DNA from: Enhydrobacter aerosaccus
GTDB taxonomy: Bacteria; Pseudomonadota; Alphaproteobacteria; Reyranellales; Reyranellaceae
DNA length: 63,270 bases
NCBI GenBank assembly: GCA_903915535.1
Contig: CAIWTJ010000265.1
Span: 1-63,270, forward strand
Direction: 5' to 3'
Part shown: piece by piece, positions 19,258 through 30,470 of the stretch
Position numbering within the stretch: the stretch's first letter is position 1
Layout: every line of letters starts with the position of its first letter
The notes under the pieces: model-generated
What the model was told of the DNA's origin: nothing
Database searches by the model: none
The model's input: only the letters and a program-made list of their open reading frames with translations
Translations under genes and position numbers: made by a program

Positions 19258-20499
19258 TCAGGCAGTCGCGGTTTGTGCGGCAATCCGCGCCGTCGGCTTG
19301 TCGTTCATCAGGAGTTGCATCGTGCCGGCCGCCAAGCCCACCAGCACCCCGATCTTCCAGGCGAGGTCGTACGAGCCCATGAGATCAAACAGATAGCCGC
19401 CGCCCCAGGCGCCCAGGAACGAGCCCGCCTGGTGGCTGAGGAAGGCGATGCCGGTCAGGGTCGACAGGAAGCGCAGGCCGAAGATCTGGACCACCAGCCC
19501 GTTGACCAGCGGGATCACGCCCAGCCACAGGCTGCCCATAACCGCGGCGAAGACCACGACCGTGAGCGGCGTCGGCGGATAGGAGAAGAAGGCGGCGAGA
19601 GCAGCCGAGCGGACGAGGTAGATCGCGCCCAGCAGCAGGCGCTTGGGATACCGGTCGCCCAGCCAGCCGAACACCCAGGAGCTCATGATGTTGAAGCCGC
19701 CGATCAGCATCAGCGCGATGGCGCTGTAGGACGGGTCCATGCCGCACTGCGCGAGATAGGTGGGCAGATGGGTCGTCAGGAACACGAGCTGCAGGCCGCA
19801 CACGAAAAAGGCGATCGACATCACGACGTAGCCCGTGTGCCGGCCGGCTTCGCCCAGCGCGTTGCCAAGCGTGAGGTCGCGGTCGGTCGTACGGCCGTTG
19901 GGCAGGCGATCCGCGCCGCTGCCGACGAAGGCCGCCGGAAGCATGGCGATGGCGATGATCACGAACACCCAGAGGCCCGCGCGCCAGCCGTCGTGGTTCA
20001 GCATGTAGGCGGCGACCGGCGCGGTCAGCATGGTCCCGACGGATCCTGCCGCTGAGACGATGCCGAACGCCAGCGTGCGCCTGGTCGGGGCCACGACGCG
20101 CGCGGCGATGTTGGCGGTGATGCCGGAGGTCGTGCAGGCCAACGCCACGCCGATCATCACGCCGGCGCCGATCACGATCGGCAGCGTGCTGGTGGCGGTG
20201 GCCGTCAGGATCAGTCCGACGATGTAGATCAGACAGCCCACGAGCGAGACCCAGCGCGTGCCGTATTTGTCGGCAAGCACGCCTGCGAAGGGTTGGCTGA
20301 CGCCCCAGGCGACCTGCTGGACGGAGATCGCGAGCGCGAAGTCGGAGATGGCGATCCCGAGGTCGCGGGCCGCCGGGGCCTGGAAGAGGCCGAGGTTTTG
20401 CCGCAGGCCCATTCCGATGGTCATCATCAGCGCCGCGCCCGAGAGCATGGCGTAGGCCTGGCCGCGCGAGACCTGGGGAACGTGGAAGGTGTCTTTCAT
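19258..20499 (-). CDS. MFS transporter
   Basis: A 413-residue major facilitator with about 12 hydrophobic helices. The A-motif-like loop GVLADKYGTRW follows helix 2, and a second copy GWLGDRYPKRLLLG sits between helices 8 and 9. The sequence resembles the monocarboxylate/oxalate-formate-like branch but carries no substrate-specific signature. The ATG at 20499 is preferred; an in-frame start 12 codons upstream would run through the palindrome at 20516-20534. That palindrome is a plausible operator for this gene. It is not operonic with uvrA (84-bp gap). Confidence 0.85.
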   Translation of the reverse strand: MKDTFHVPQVSRGQAYAMLSGAALMMTIGMGLRQNLGLFQAPAARDLGIAISDFALAISVQQVAWGVSQPFAGVLADKYGTRWVSLVGCLIYIVGLILTATATSTLPIVIGAGVMIGVALACTTSGITANIAARVVAPTRRTLAFGIVSAAGSVGTMLTAPVAAYMLNHDGWRAGLWVFVIIAIAMLPAAFVGSGADRLPNGRTTDRDLTLGNALGEAGRHTGYVVMSIAFFVCGLQLVFLTTHLPTYLAQCGMDPSYSAIALMLIGGFNIMSSWVFGWLGDRYPKRLLLGAIYLVRSAALAAFFSYPPTPLTVVVFAAVMGSLWLGVIPLVNGLVVQIFGLRFLSTLTGIAFLSHQAGSFLGAWGGGYLFDLMGSYDLAWKIGVLVGLAAGTMQLLMNDKPTARIAAQTATA

Positions 20500-20515
20500 G
20501 GCCAAAACATACGGA

Positions 20516-20534
20516 TGGTCCCGAAGAGGGACCA
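20516..20534. promoter_or_regulatory. Candidate operator upstream of the MFS gene
   Basis: TGGTCCC (20516-20522) and GGGACCA (20528-20534) are exact inverted repeats separated by 5 bp, 17 bp upstream of the MFS start. Length and symmetry suit a dimeric repressor site (GntR-, TetR- or MarR-type; TGGT...ACCA ends are common in GntR sites). No such regulator gene is adjacent. A hairpin role in the 5' leader is the alternative. Confidence 0.4.
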
Positions 20535-20675
20535 ATGAATTCGCGGAGGGGCATCATGAGCTCTCCTCACGATACAACCCAAAATCGGTGGCTGTTCACA
20601 GGCGGCCCGGAGTAGGTTCCGCCTCGTGAGGTAGGTGCTGCGTCCCGCGGCACCGGGAATGCGAAGGAGGCCCCC

Positions 20676-21176
20676 ATGGCGGGCAGCGTCAACAAAGTCA
20701 TCCTCGTCGGCAATCTGGGGCGCGACCCCGAGACCAAGCCCATGCAGGACGGACGATCCCTGGTGAACATGTCGGTGGCGACGTCGGAGAATTGGCGCGA
20801 CCGCACGAGCGGCGAGCGCAAGGAGCGCACCGAGTGGCACCGCGTCGTGATCTTCAACGACAAGCTGGGCGAGGTCGCCACGAAGTATCTGAAGAAGGGC
20901 GCCAAGGTTTATCTCGAAGGCCAGCTCACGACCCGCAAGTGGACGGACCAGAGCGGCCAGGAACGCTACACGACCGAGGTCGTCATCCCGCGTTTCGGCG
21001 GCCAGCTCACCATGCTCGACGGACGCGGCGGTGACGGCGCCGGCATGGGCGGTGGTATGGGCGGCGGCATGGACGACGAGATGGGCGGCGGCAGCGCGAT
21101 GGCGGCGGCGCCCAGCAGCGGCGGCCGTACGCCGGCGCGCAGCAAGGCCGAGCTCGACGACGACATTCCGTTCTGA
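20676..21176 (+). CDS. ssb: Single-stranded DNA-binding protein
   Basis: A 166-residue SSB. Residues 1-110 form the OB fold, starting [19 protein letters not shown], with the conserved tryptophans ENWRDR and EWHRVVIF and the [17 protein letters not shown] segment. The C-terminal linker is glycine/methionine-rich, and the protein ends in the acidic DDDIPF tail that recruits repair and replication proteins. It is divergent from the MFS gene. No alphaproteobacterial LexA box with correct spacing was found upstream. Confidence 0.96.
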   Translation: MAGSVNKVILVGNLGRDPETKPMQDGRSLVNMSVATSENWRDRTSGERKERTEWHRVVIFNDKLGEVATKYLKKGAKVYLEGQLTTRKWTDQSGQERYTTEVVIPRFGGQLTMLDGRGGDGAGMGGGMGGGMDDEMGGGSAMAAAPSSGGRTPARSKAELDDDIPF

Positions 21177-21185
21177 GCAGCTGTT

Positions 21186-21617
21186 CTACAGATCGATAAA
21201 CCGATCGCGGGTTTGCGGCGTCGGCAGGTGACAGCTTGGCCGATGCCCGAACCAGCGATAGCGATTGCGCGCGACCAGGTCATAGACCGGGTCACGCACG
21301 AATGCCGGGATCGCCGAGAGTGGCTGTAGCCAGCGCGGCCACCCTCTGAGATGGCGCAGCGACCGCAGGGCGGCGGTCGATTGCAGGAAGGCCTGGTCGT
21401 CCTCGATGAGCAGGATGGTGCGATCGAGCGTGCCGAAGGGCAGGCCAAGAGTCTGGGCGACATGTTGCCCGAGCACGGACTGCGTCGAGGCAAATCTCAG
21501 CAATCCGTCGCCATCGTGCTTCAGGCAGAAATTGACGAAGCCGCTGCACAGCACGCAATAGCCGTCGAAGAAGTAGATCGGCTGTGGCAGGCCGGCGAGC
21601 TGCGGCGGCAGCTTCAT
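21186..21617 (-). CDS. DCC-type thiol-disulfide oxidoreductase (DUF393)
   Basis: A 143-residue DUF393 protein. The family motif appears as FFDGYCVLCSGFVNF (about residues 16-30), a D-G-x-C-x-L-C variant of the DCC signature with both cysteines retained. The C-terminal text RDPVYDLVARNRYRWFG is characteristic. The function is predicted as a thioredoxin-like disulfide oxidoreductase, but physiological data for the family are scarce. Its ATG overlaps the stop of the HAD hydrolase gene by 4 bp, implying coupled translation. Confidence 0.85.
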   Translation of the reverse strand: MKLPPQLAGLPQPIYFFDGYCVLCSGFVNFCLKHDGDGLLRFASTQSVLGQHVAQTLGLPFGTLDRTILLIEDDQAFLQSTAALRSLRHLRGWPRWLQPLSAIPAFVRDPVYDLVARNRYRWFGHRPSCHLPTPQTRDRFIDL

Positions 21618-22255
21618 GCCGGCAGGCCGAGCGCCCGCAATTCGGCGATGGTTTCCGCCGCCGAGCGATGGTGGATGCCCGCCATGCCGATGGCTCGCGC
21701 GCCGTCGACGTTGGCCAGCACGTCGTCGATGAACACCGCGTCGCCGGGCTCGAACGCTCCCGCCCGGCAGGCCAGGCGATAGATCGCGGCGTCGGGTTTG
21801 GACTGCAGGACGAGACCCGAGACGATGTAATCGCTGAACCGGCCGATGAAGGGATGGCGTCGATGCGCCGGCCCGCGCAGCCACGCGTCCATGAAGGCGG
21901 GCGCATTGGACAGAAGATAGAGCGGCGTGCCCGCCGCGTGCAGGTGTTCGACCAGCTCGGCCATCTCCGGGAAGCTGTGATCGCACATCTCGTCGAAGCG
22001 CGCGTAGAAGGCTTCGATCAGCGCCTCCTTGCCCGGGTGCTGGGCCCGCAGCCGTTGCGTGGCCGTCGCCGGGTCGCCGCCGTGATCCTGATCGCTATGC
22101 CATCGCGACGTGGTGACCTCGGCCAGGAAGCGCTCCATTTCGGCGGGGTCGGCGATCAACTTGCGATAGAGGTGCCGCGGGTTCCAGTCGAGCAGCACGC
22201 CACCCATGTCGAAGACCGCGACCGAAGGTTTTGACGGGGCTGGTTTGGGGGCCAT
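21614..22255 (-). CDS. HAD family hydrolase
   Basis: A 213-residue haloacid-dehalogenase-type enzyme. Motif I is FDMGGVLLDWNPRHLY (about residues 15-30; the nucleophile Asp is retained, the usual second Asp is Gly, as in the YihX/epoxide-hydrolase-N-terminal-like group). Motif II is LYLLSNAP, and motif IV is FIDDVLANVDGARAIGM. Sugar-phosphate phosphatase activity is the likely class, resembling YihX. The gene is divergent from gyrA across 178 bp that include an AT-rich stretch. Confidence 0.85.
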   Translation of the reverse strand: MAPKPAPSKPSVAVFDMGGVLLDWNPRHLYRKLIADPAEMERFLAEVTTSRWHSDQDHGGDPATATQRLRAQHPGKEALIEAFYARFDEMCDHSFPEMAELVEHLHAAGTPLYLLSNAPAFMDAWLRGPAHRRHPFIGRFSDYIVSGLVLQSKPDAAIYRLACRAGAFEPGDAVFIDDVLANVDGARAIGMAGIHHRSAAETIAELRALGLPA

Positions 22256-22433
22256 TCCGGGGCCTTTTTCAGGACGAATTTCAGGTGAAATTTACTTAAT
22301 AAAATCAATAAGTTAAAGGGCTCTTTCTGGGACGTTTTTAGTTGGTGTTCGGGGGCTGGTTTGGTAGGGTGCCGCTCCTCTCCGCGGAACCCCCGGCGGA
22401 GCCACAAAAACGAGCAAAAAACCAAGGAAATTT

Positions 22434-25256
<2,823 letters not shown>

Positions 25257-25326
25257 GGCCGGCCCGTGTCGCTAAGACTTCGCCGCTGTAACCGGCGCAC
25301 TCATTGTCGGAAAACGAGGGGGAATC

Positions 25327-25854
25327 ATGGCCGTGGAACGCACGGGTGTGTATCCGGGCACGTTCGATCCCATCACGAGCGGGCACATGGAAGTGATCCG
25401 GCGCTCCTTGCGCCTGGTCGACAAGTTGGTGATCGGGCCGGCCATCAATATCGGCAAGGGGCCGCTGTTCTCCCTCGAGGAGCGGATCGAGATCATCAAG
25501 GAAGACATCGCGGACTTTCCACAGGCCGATCGCGACCGCATCGAGGTCGTGCCGTTCGAGGGGCTGCTGATCCATTTCGCACGTCAGGTGAACGCCGGGG
25601 TGATCATCCGTGGGCTGCGCGCGGTTTCGGACTTCGAGTACGAAATCCAGATGGCCAACATGAATGCCCGCATGGAGCCCAACGTGGAAACCATCTTTCT
25701 GATGGCATCCGACCGGCACCAGTTCATCTCCTCCTCGCTGGTCAAGGATATTGCCCGGCTGGGCGGGGACACCTCGCAATTCGTGTCCAAAAAGGTCTTC
25801 CAGCGCCTGAAAAAGAAGTTTTCGGCGAATTGCCCCCCTGTGCGGCTGCGTTGA
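25327..25854 (+). CDS. coaD: Phosphopantetheine adenylyltransferase
   Basis: A 175-residue enzyme of CoA biosynthesis that transfers AMP to 4'-phosphopantetheine. The nucleotidyltransferase motif is YPGTFDPITSGHMEVIRR (T/HxGH type), RGLRAVSDFEYEIQMA is conserved, and the C-terminal ISSSLVKDIARLGGD matches the ISSTxVR-type motif. SD GAGGGGG precedes the ATG. It lies 70 bp after gyrA and upstream of tRNA-Lys on the same strand. Confidence 0.95.
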   Translation: MAVERTGVYPGTFDPITSGHMEVIRRSLRLVDKLVIGPAINIGKGPLFSLEERIEIIKEDIADFPQADRDRIEVVPFEGLLIHFARQVNAGVIIRGLRAVSDFEYEIQMANMNARMEPNVETIFLMASDRHQFISSSLVKDIARLGGDTSQFVSKKVFQRLKKKFSANCPPVRLR

Positions 25855-25920
25855 CCATGGGGCTGTCGCACCTTATACGAGCGCCGCGCGGGGTTTCGGC
25901 CTGCGGCGCAATGCCGGGGC

Positions 25921-25995
25921 GGGCCCGTAGCTCAACGGTAGAGCATCTGACTTTTAATCAGAGGGTCGTTGGTTCGACACCAACCGGGCCCACCA
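25921..25995 (+). tRNA. tRNA-Lys (anticodon TTT), CCA encoded
   Basis: All arms fold: acceptor GGGCCCG (25921-25927) with CGGGCCC (25985-25991), D stem GCTC/GAGC, anticodon stem TCTGA/TCAGA with loop CTTTTAA (25951-25957, anticodon TTT), 5-nt variable loop, T stem GTTGG/CCAAC with loop TTCGACA. A discriminator A and genomic CCA follow. I found no repeated copy of its 3' end in the window, so there is no sign of an integration boundary. Confidence 0.96.
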
Positions 25996-26023
25996 CTGGA
26001 CCCACTAGGGAGAAGCGCGGCTC

Positions 26024-26905
26024 ATGCCGTCGGTGAACGTCGTCAACGGCAAACAGATCGTGGTCGAGAATGCCGGCCTCGCGCAACGCCTGGTGGGATT
26101 CTTCACCAAGCCGTTCCTGCAGATGTGGCATCATCAGGACCTGATCGCCGCGATCCTGCGCCGTGAAATGAGCGAGCGATTCAAGGGATCGATCGCGGGC
26201 TGGGTGTGGGCGATCGTGGCGCCGCTGCTGGCGATCGCGGTCTATACGTTCTTCTTCTCGAGCAAGCTCGAAATGCCGGCGATGTATTCGGTGACGAAGA
26301 ATCCGGGCGTCAATTACGCCCTGTTCATCCTCAGCGGCATTGTCGTTTTCAACTTCTGGTCCGAGATGGCCTTTCGTGCGCCGATGCTGCTGCACGAATA
26401 CACGCACTTCATCAAGCAGACGATCTTCCCGAGCGACATGCTGGCGGTCATCTCGACGCTTCGCGCGACAGCCTACACGCTGATCTCGATCACTGTGCTG
26501 CTGATCTTCCAGGCCAGTGTCGTGCACAGCCTGCCGCTCACGGTGCTGCTCCTGCCGTTCATCCTGATCCCCTTCATCGCTTTCCTGGTCGGCATGTCCT
26601 GGTTCCTGTGCGCGATCGGCGCCTTCACGCGCGATGCCGGGTACCTGATGATCAACGTTGCGCCGCTGTTCATGTTTGCGACGCCGGTGTTCTATCCGCA
26701 CACCATGCTGCCGGCGCCGTGGGATTTTTGGATCTACGCCAACGCGCTCACCGGATACGTCGAGGTCATGCGCGACATCGTTCTGCTCGGGAAGCTGCCG
26801 GACCTGCGTGTCTATCTCTGGACGATCGCAACGTCGGTGTTCACGTTCTACTTCGGCTATTGGTTCTTCGACAGGTATCGGAATGTCATTGTCGACGTCA
26901 TCTGA
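26024..26905 (+). CDS. ABC-2 type polysaccharide export permease (KpsM/Wzm-like)
   Basis: A 293-residue inner-membrane protein with six hydrophobic helices after a cytoplasmic start, and the typical ILRREMSERFKGSIAGWVWAIVAPL amphipathic entry. The C-terminal TPVFYPHTMLPAPWDFWIYANALTGYVEVMRDIVL is the conserved end of this family. It should form the channel of a polysaccharide or glycolipid exporter with the ATPase encoded next, whose start overlaps its stop by 23 bp. It is the first gene of the envelope locus, 28 bp after tRNA-Lys. Confidence 0.88.
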   Translation: MPSVNVVNGKQIVVENAGLAQRLVGFFTKPFLQMWHHQDLIAAILRREMSERFKGSIAGWVWAIVAPLLAIAVYTFFFSSKLEMPAMYSVTKNPGVNYALFILSGIVVFNFWSEMAFRAPMLLHEYTHFIKQTIFPSDMLAVISTLRATAYTLISITVLLIFQASVVHSLPLTVLLLPFILIPFIAFLVGMSWFLCAIGAFTRDAGYLMINVAPLFMFATPVFYPHTMLPAPWDFWIYANALTGYVEVMRDIVLLGKLPDLRVYLWTIATSVFTFYFGYWFFDRYRNVIVDVI

Positions 26906-27665
26906 CATCGTTGTCAGGACCAAGAGTCTCGGCAAGGCTTACCAGCTCTATGCCCGGCGCAACGATTGGCTGAAGCAGGTCATGTTCGGCTGGTGGAAAT
27001 CGTTCTTCAAGCCGTTCTGGGTGCTGCGCGACATCGATCTCGAGGTCCGGCGCGGTGAAAGTATCGGCATCCTTGGCCGCAACGGCTGTGGCAAATCGAC
27101 CTTGCTCCAGGTGATCTGCGGCATGACGCTGCCGTCTCATGGCGAGCTCAGGGTGACAGGACGCATTGCCCCCGTGCTGGCGCTGGGCTCCACCTTCGAT
27201 CTCGAGCTGTCAGGCCGCGAGAACGTGATGATCGGCGGCGCGGTGCTCGGGCTCAAGCGGTCCGAGGTGCTGCGCAAATTCAGTTCGATCTCGGAGTTCG
27301 CGGGCATCGGCGACTACATGGATCAGCCGGTGAAGCACTATTCGATGGGCATGCGCACGCGGCTTGCCTTCTCGATCTGCGCCCACGTCGAAGCCGAGAT
27401 TCTCGTCGTCGACGAGGCGTTGGCCGTCGGCGATGCCGCCTTCCAGCGCAAGTGCCTCGACTGGATCGACAATTTCCGCAAGACCGGCACGCTGCTCTTC
27501 GTCTCGCATTCGATGGCGGAGGTCCGCCGGCTGTGCACGCGCGCGATCTGGATCGAGGAAGGCCGCATCCGCGAGCAGGGCGATCCGAGCACGGTGATCC
27601 GCAACTATCACCGCGCCCTGCTGGTGGAAAAGGACGACGTCCACCGCTTCTCGGCAAGCGAGTAG
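26883..27665 (+). CDS. ABC-2 polysaccharide exporter ATPase (KpsT/Wzt-like)
   Basis: A 260-residue ATPase. Walker A is LGRNGCGKSTLLQV (about residues 65-78), the signature is HYSMGMRTRLAFSICAHVEAEILVVDEALAVGD (atypical SMGMR in place of LSGGQ, diagnostic of the KpsT/TagH branch), and the switch His is in FVSHSMAEV. There is no C-terminal carbohydrate-binding extension as in Wzt of O9a-type systems, so chain-end recognition would need another factor. The ATG at 26883 inside the permease gene yields the correct N-terminus. It ends 6 bp before the GT-STAS gene. Confidence 0.88.
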   Translation: MSLSTSSDIVVRTKSLGKAYQLYARRNDWLKQVMFGWWKSFFKPFWVLRDIDLEVRRGESIGILGRNGCGKSTLLQVICGMTLPSHGELRVTGRIAPVLALGSTFDLELSGRENVMIGGAVLGLKRSEVLRKFSSISEFAGIGDYMDQPVKHYSMGMRTRLAFSICAHVEAEILVVDEALAVGDAAFQRKCLDWIDNFRKTGTLLFVSHSMAEVRRLCTRAIWIEEGRIREQGDPSTVIRNYHRALLVEKDDVHRFSASE

Positions 27666-27671
27666 CAGCGC

Positions 27672-29222
27672 ATGGCAGCAGGCGCCCTGGCGTGGGCAGG
27701 CCTCGGCTGGTGGACGGCGAGCACCGCGCTGCATTGGGCAACCGCCATATTGGCCGGCCAGCGACGACCGCCTCCCGATCGTCTGTCCGCCGTCAGCCGC
27801 TCTCCCGCCGATTTCTCGATCGTCGCACCGATGAGCGGTGCTTCGGACGCTTCGAGTGCGTACGTGCAGGCCTTGATGGCGCTGTCCGCCGCTGGCGCCG
27901 AAGTGCTGATCTGCGTGGCTTCGGATGACGATGGAGCGGTGGTGCCGGTGCGCACCCTGTGGCCCGACGCACCGATCCTGGTCGGCAACGACACCACCTT
28001 CAATCCCAAGATGAACAATGTGCGCAAGGGGCTCGAGGCGGCAAGCCGTCCACTCGTGGCCTTGTGCGACGCGGGCATTCTGCTCGATGCCGAGAACCTG
28101 CGCCGTGCCGCGCTGCCGCTGTCCGATTCCGTCGGGCTTGTTCTCGCCCTCAAGGCAGGAGAAGCGCCCGGCAATTTCGCCGCGGAACTCGAACGCTCCT
28201 ATATCGACAGCCAGCAGGCGCGCTTCCTCCTTGCGGCCGATCGGATCGGCATAACCGTCGCCTCCGGCGGCGTTACCCTGATCTCACGCGATACGCTGCA
28301 GCGGATCGGCAACTGGCGCGGTTTCAATCGCTGGATCGCCGACGACTATTCCGTGACCCGCTCGGTGCGTGAGCTCGGATTAAAGACGACCCTGGGCGAT
28401 TTCATGGTGCGCCTGCCGCTCGGGGCACGCGAATGGCCGGTCGTGTGGCGGCGCCAGGTACGCTGGGCGCGCACGAGGATGCATCTCCCGGTCTGGCCGC
28501 TGGTTGTTTGGGAACCCGTCATCGGATGGCTGCTCTCCGGGATCGCCGGCACCGCGGGACTGATCGGCGCGGGAGTGGATGTCGAAATCGTGGCCGGGTG
28601 CGCGGTCGTGCACGCGCTGCTCTGGATGGCAGGGGAGAAATGGTTCATGTCGCGGCATGGGCTGGCGTTCGGTTGGCGCGCGGCCGCGGCAACCCTCGTT
28701 CGAGAAAGCCTCGCGCCGGTTCTCATGATCAGTGCGCTGAGCAGTCGCGCGATCATCTGGCGTGGCACCGATCTCGGCGGGCAATGGCGTACGACGGGCG
28801 CGGGCGAACTCGGGGATGAATTGCCGGAGCCGGCCGTATTGAATGCCGTGGATATGTCCAGAGACATCGAGGTCGTGGATCTGCCCGACTGTGTCGATTC
28901 CACGACGGCGGAACTCATCGAGCAATCGATCCTGAGCAGGATCGTGCCGGGCGGGCGCGTGATCGTCGATGGCGTCAAGGTGACTTATATGGGGGCCGCG
29001 GGCGTACGTGCGCTTGCGGGCATCCTGCATCATGCCCAAATCGCCGGCGCCCGGATTGTTTTTTGCCGGTTTGGCGGTGCTGCGGCAGATTGCCTTGTGG
29101 TCAGCGGATTTTCCAGGCTGCTGGACGTCGCCGAATCGGTAGAGGAAGCAACGGTTCGGCTCCAATCCGGCCTGTTAGCGAAGCCTGTCGAGAGCTTGCA
29201 CCCGCGCGGTGCGACAGGGTAA
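27672..29222 (+). CDS. GT2/GT21-like glycosyltransferase fused to a C-terminal STAS domain
   Basis: A 516-residue protein. After an N-terminal membrane helix, residues 45-270 resemble ceramide-glucosyltransferase-type (GT21) enzymes: ASDDDG near 83, NPKMNNVRKG near 111, DAGILLD near 132, DDYSV near 225 and the RQVRWARTR motif near 260. Two or three further membrane segments follow (about 285-370). Residues 393-498 form a STAS domain (IEVVDLPDCVDSTTAEL to RLLDVAESVEEATVRL). The site where anti-sigma antagonists carry a phosphorylated Ser (x-S-S-G) reads G441-A-A-G here, so phospho-switching is unlikely. It probably makes a glycolipid or primes a glycan; the STAS domain may tether the enzyme to a transporter or lipid. 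Confidence 0.78.
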   Translation: MAAGALAWAGLGWWTASTALHWATAILAGQRRPPPDRLSAVSRSPADFSIVAPMSGASDASSAYVQALMALSAAGAEVLICVASDDDGAVVPVRTLWPDAPILVGNDTTFNPKMNNVRKGLEAASRPLVALCDAGILLDAENLRRAALPLSDSVGLVLALKAGEAPGNFAAELERSYIDSQQARFLLAADRIGITVASGGVTLISRDTLQRIGNWRGFNRWIADDYSVTRSVRELGLKTTLGDFMVRLPLGAREWPVVWRRQVRWARTRMHLPVWPLVVWEPVIGWLLSGIAGTAGLIGAGVDVEIVAGCAVVHALLWMAGEKWFMSRHGLAFGWRAAAATLVRESLAPVLMISALSSRAIIWRGTDLGGQWRTTGAGELGDELPEPAVLNAVDMSRDIEVVDLPDCVDSTTAELIEQSILSRIVPGGRVIVDGVKVTYMGAAGVRALAGILHHAQIAGARIVFCRFGGAAADCLVVSGFSRLLDVAESVEEATVRLQSGLLAKPVESLHPRGATG

Positions 29223-29298
29223 TTACAGTATCGGCTGGGGCAAGACCAAAGAGACGCTGGACGGCATCGTGCCGACCGTTCTGCACGGAGAGGCGAAT

Positions 29299-30429
29299 TT
29301 GACAATTTGGAGCTGGCTGCGCGCCATCGCGCGACCCACTGCCATTGTCCTTGGTTTTGGTATCGTTGCCGGTTGCCAGGCTATTCCCGGAGACGGCCCG
29401 TGGATGAACGATGCAAGCTCTCGTACCACCGAGGCATTGCCGTTCGACGTGATCGATCTCACGCCAACCACCGTCGTGGCCTACAGGCCTCCGGCGACTG
29501 TCGATGTGCCGTCGGTGACCAGCGGCCTTTCGGCCGGTGGCCGTATCGCCGTCGCTCCGGGCGACGTGCTCAAGGTCCGTATCTTCGAACCTTATGAAGG
29601 CAGCGTATTCCCGACGATTCAACGTCCTGGCGCCGATCTGGGTGCCCAGCGCGTGACGGACGACGGCACGATCGGCGTTCCTTATCTCGGCACGGTGGCC
29701 GTTGCCGGTCTCGATCTCACGCGTATCGAACAGCGGATCGCCGGCGAACTGACCGCCAAGGGCAAGGCACAGGATCCTCAGGTCATCGTCGAATTCGTTG
29801 CCGATCGCACGCACACGATAATGGTGTCGGGCGACGTGCGAAATCCGGGCCGACTGTCCATCCTCGATGGCATCCGGTCCGTCGTGGACGCCATCAATCG
29901 CGCCGGTGGGCTGAACAATACCGCCGCCGCCCAGGCGGAAGTCGTGGTCCGGCGCAACGGCCAGCCCATTCTTCAGGCCCAGTATTCCGAGTTGCTGGCC
30001 GGCCACGATATTCCGGTCCAGAAGGGCGATGAAATCGTCGTTCGGCCGAATTCGCGACTTTTTACAGTGCTGGGCGCCGTCGCCAAGGCCGGCAATGTCG
30101 AACTGACCAAGACCAACATGACCCTTCTCGAGGCCTTGGGGGCGGTCAGCGGCCTGAACGACGAGCGGGCGAACAAAACCGGCGTTTTTGTCTTCCGGAT
30201 GGGCGACTTGCAGAACAATCCCAATGCTCGGGGACGGGTTTTTCGTCTGGACCTGAACCAGCCAGTGTCTATCTTTGTGGCGCAGCAATTCGGGGTCCAG
30301 GCCCGTGATGTGCTCTACGTCACGAATGCGCCACTTTATGAGTACAACAAGATTCTGACCGCCATCTATCGCACGTTCTCGATCGTGGGCATCGCGAAGG
30401 GTTCTGTCACCACGTCGAGCACGTTCTGA
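29299..30429 (+). CDS. Outer-membrane polysaccharide export lipoprotein (Wza/OPX-like)
   Basis: A 376-residue OPX family protein. The TTG at 29299 with SD GGAGAGG gives a 25-residue lipoprotein signal ending GFGIVAG-C, so Cys26 is the lipidated residue. A longer frame from 29209 would bury that signal. The poly-export domain starts IAVAPGDVLKVRIFEPYEG and continues VTDDGTIGVPYLGTVAVAG; SLBB repeats follow (IMVSGDVRNPGRLSI, FTVLGAVAKAGNVEL). It should form the outer-membrane exit for the glycan. No PCP/Wzc or KpsE gene is present nearby. Confidence 0.88.
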   Translation: MTIWSWLRAIARPTAIVLGFGIVAGCQAIPGDGPWMNDASSRTTEALPFDVIDLTPTTVVAYRPPATVDVPSVTSGLSAGGRIAVAPGDVLKVRIFEPYEGSVFPTIQRPGADLGAQRVTDDGTIGVPYLGTVAVAGLDLTRIEQRIAGELTAKGKAQDPQVIVEFVADRTHTIMVSGDVRNPGRLSILDGIRSVVDAINRAGGLNNTAAAQAEVVVRRNGQPILQAQYSELLAGHDIPVQKGDEIVVRPNSRLFTVLGAVAKAGNVELTKTNMTLLEALGAVSGLNDERANKTGVFVFRMGDLQNNPNARGRVFRLDLNQPVSIFVAQQFGVQARDVLYVTNAPLYEYNKILTAIYRTFSIVGIAKGSVTTSSTF

Positions 30430-30470
30430 TTCGGAAGCGGTCTGACGTAGCATTTTGGATACGGATAGGG

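Noticed and set aside
20500-20675. LexA (SOS) box upstream of ssb
   Set aside because: Two GTTC elements exist but with an 18-bp spacing instead of 7; the uvrA upstream gap lacks the motif altogether.
22156-22425. Minus-strand frame of 89 codons upstream of gyrA
   Set aside because: It overlaps the start of the HAD hydrolase gene in another frame, and its sequence is unlike any protein family; the AT-rich stretch explains the lysine-rich text.
25921-25995. tRNA-Lys as an integration site for the envelope locus
   Set aside because: No direct repeat of the tRNA 3' end was seen in the window and no integrase gene is present.
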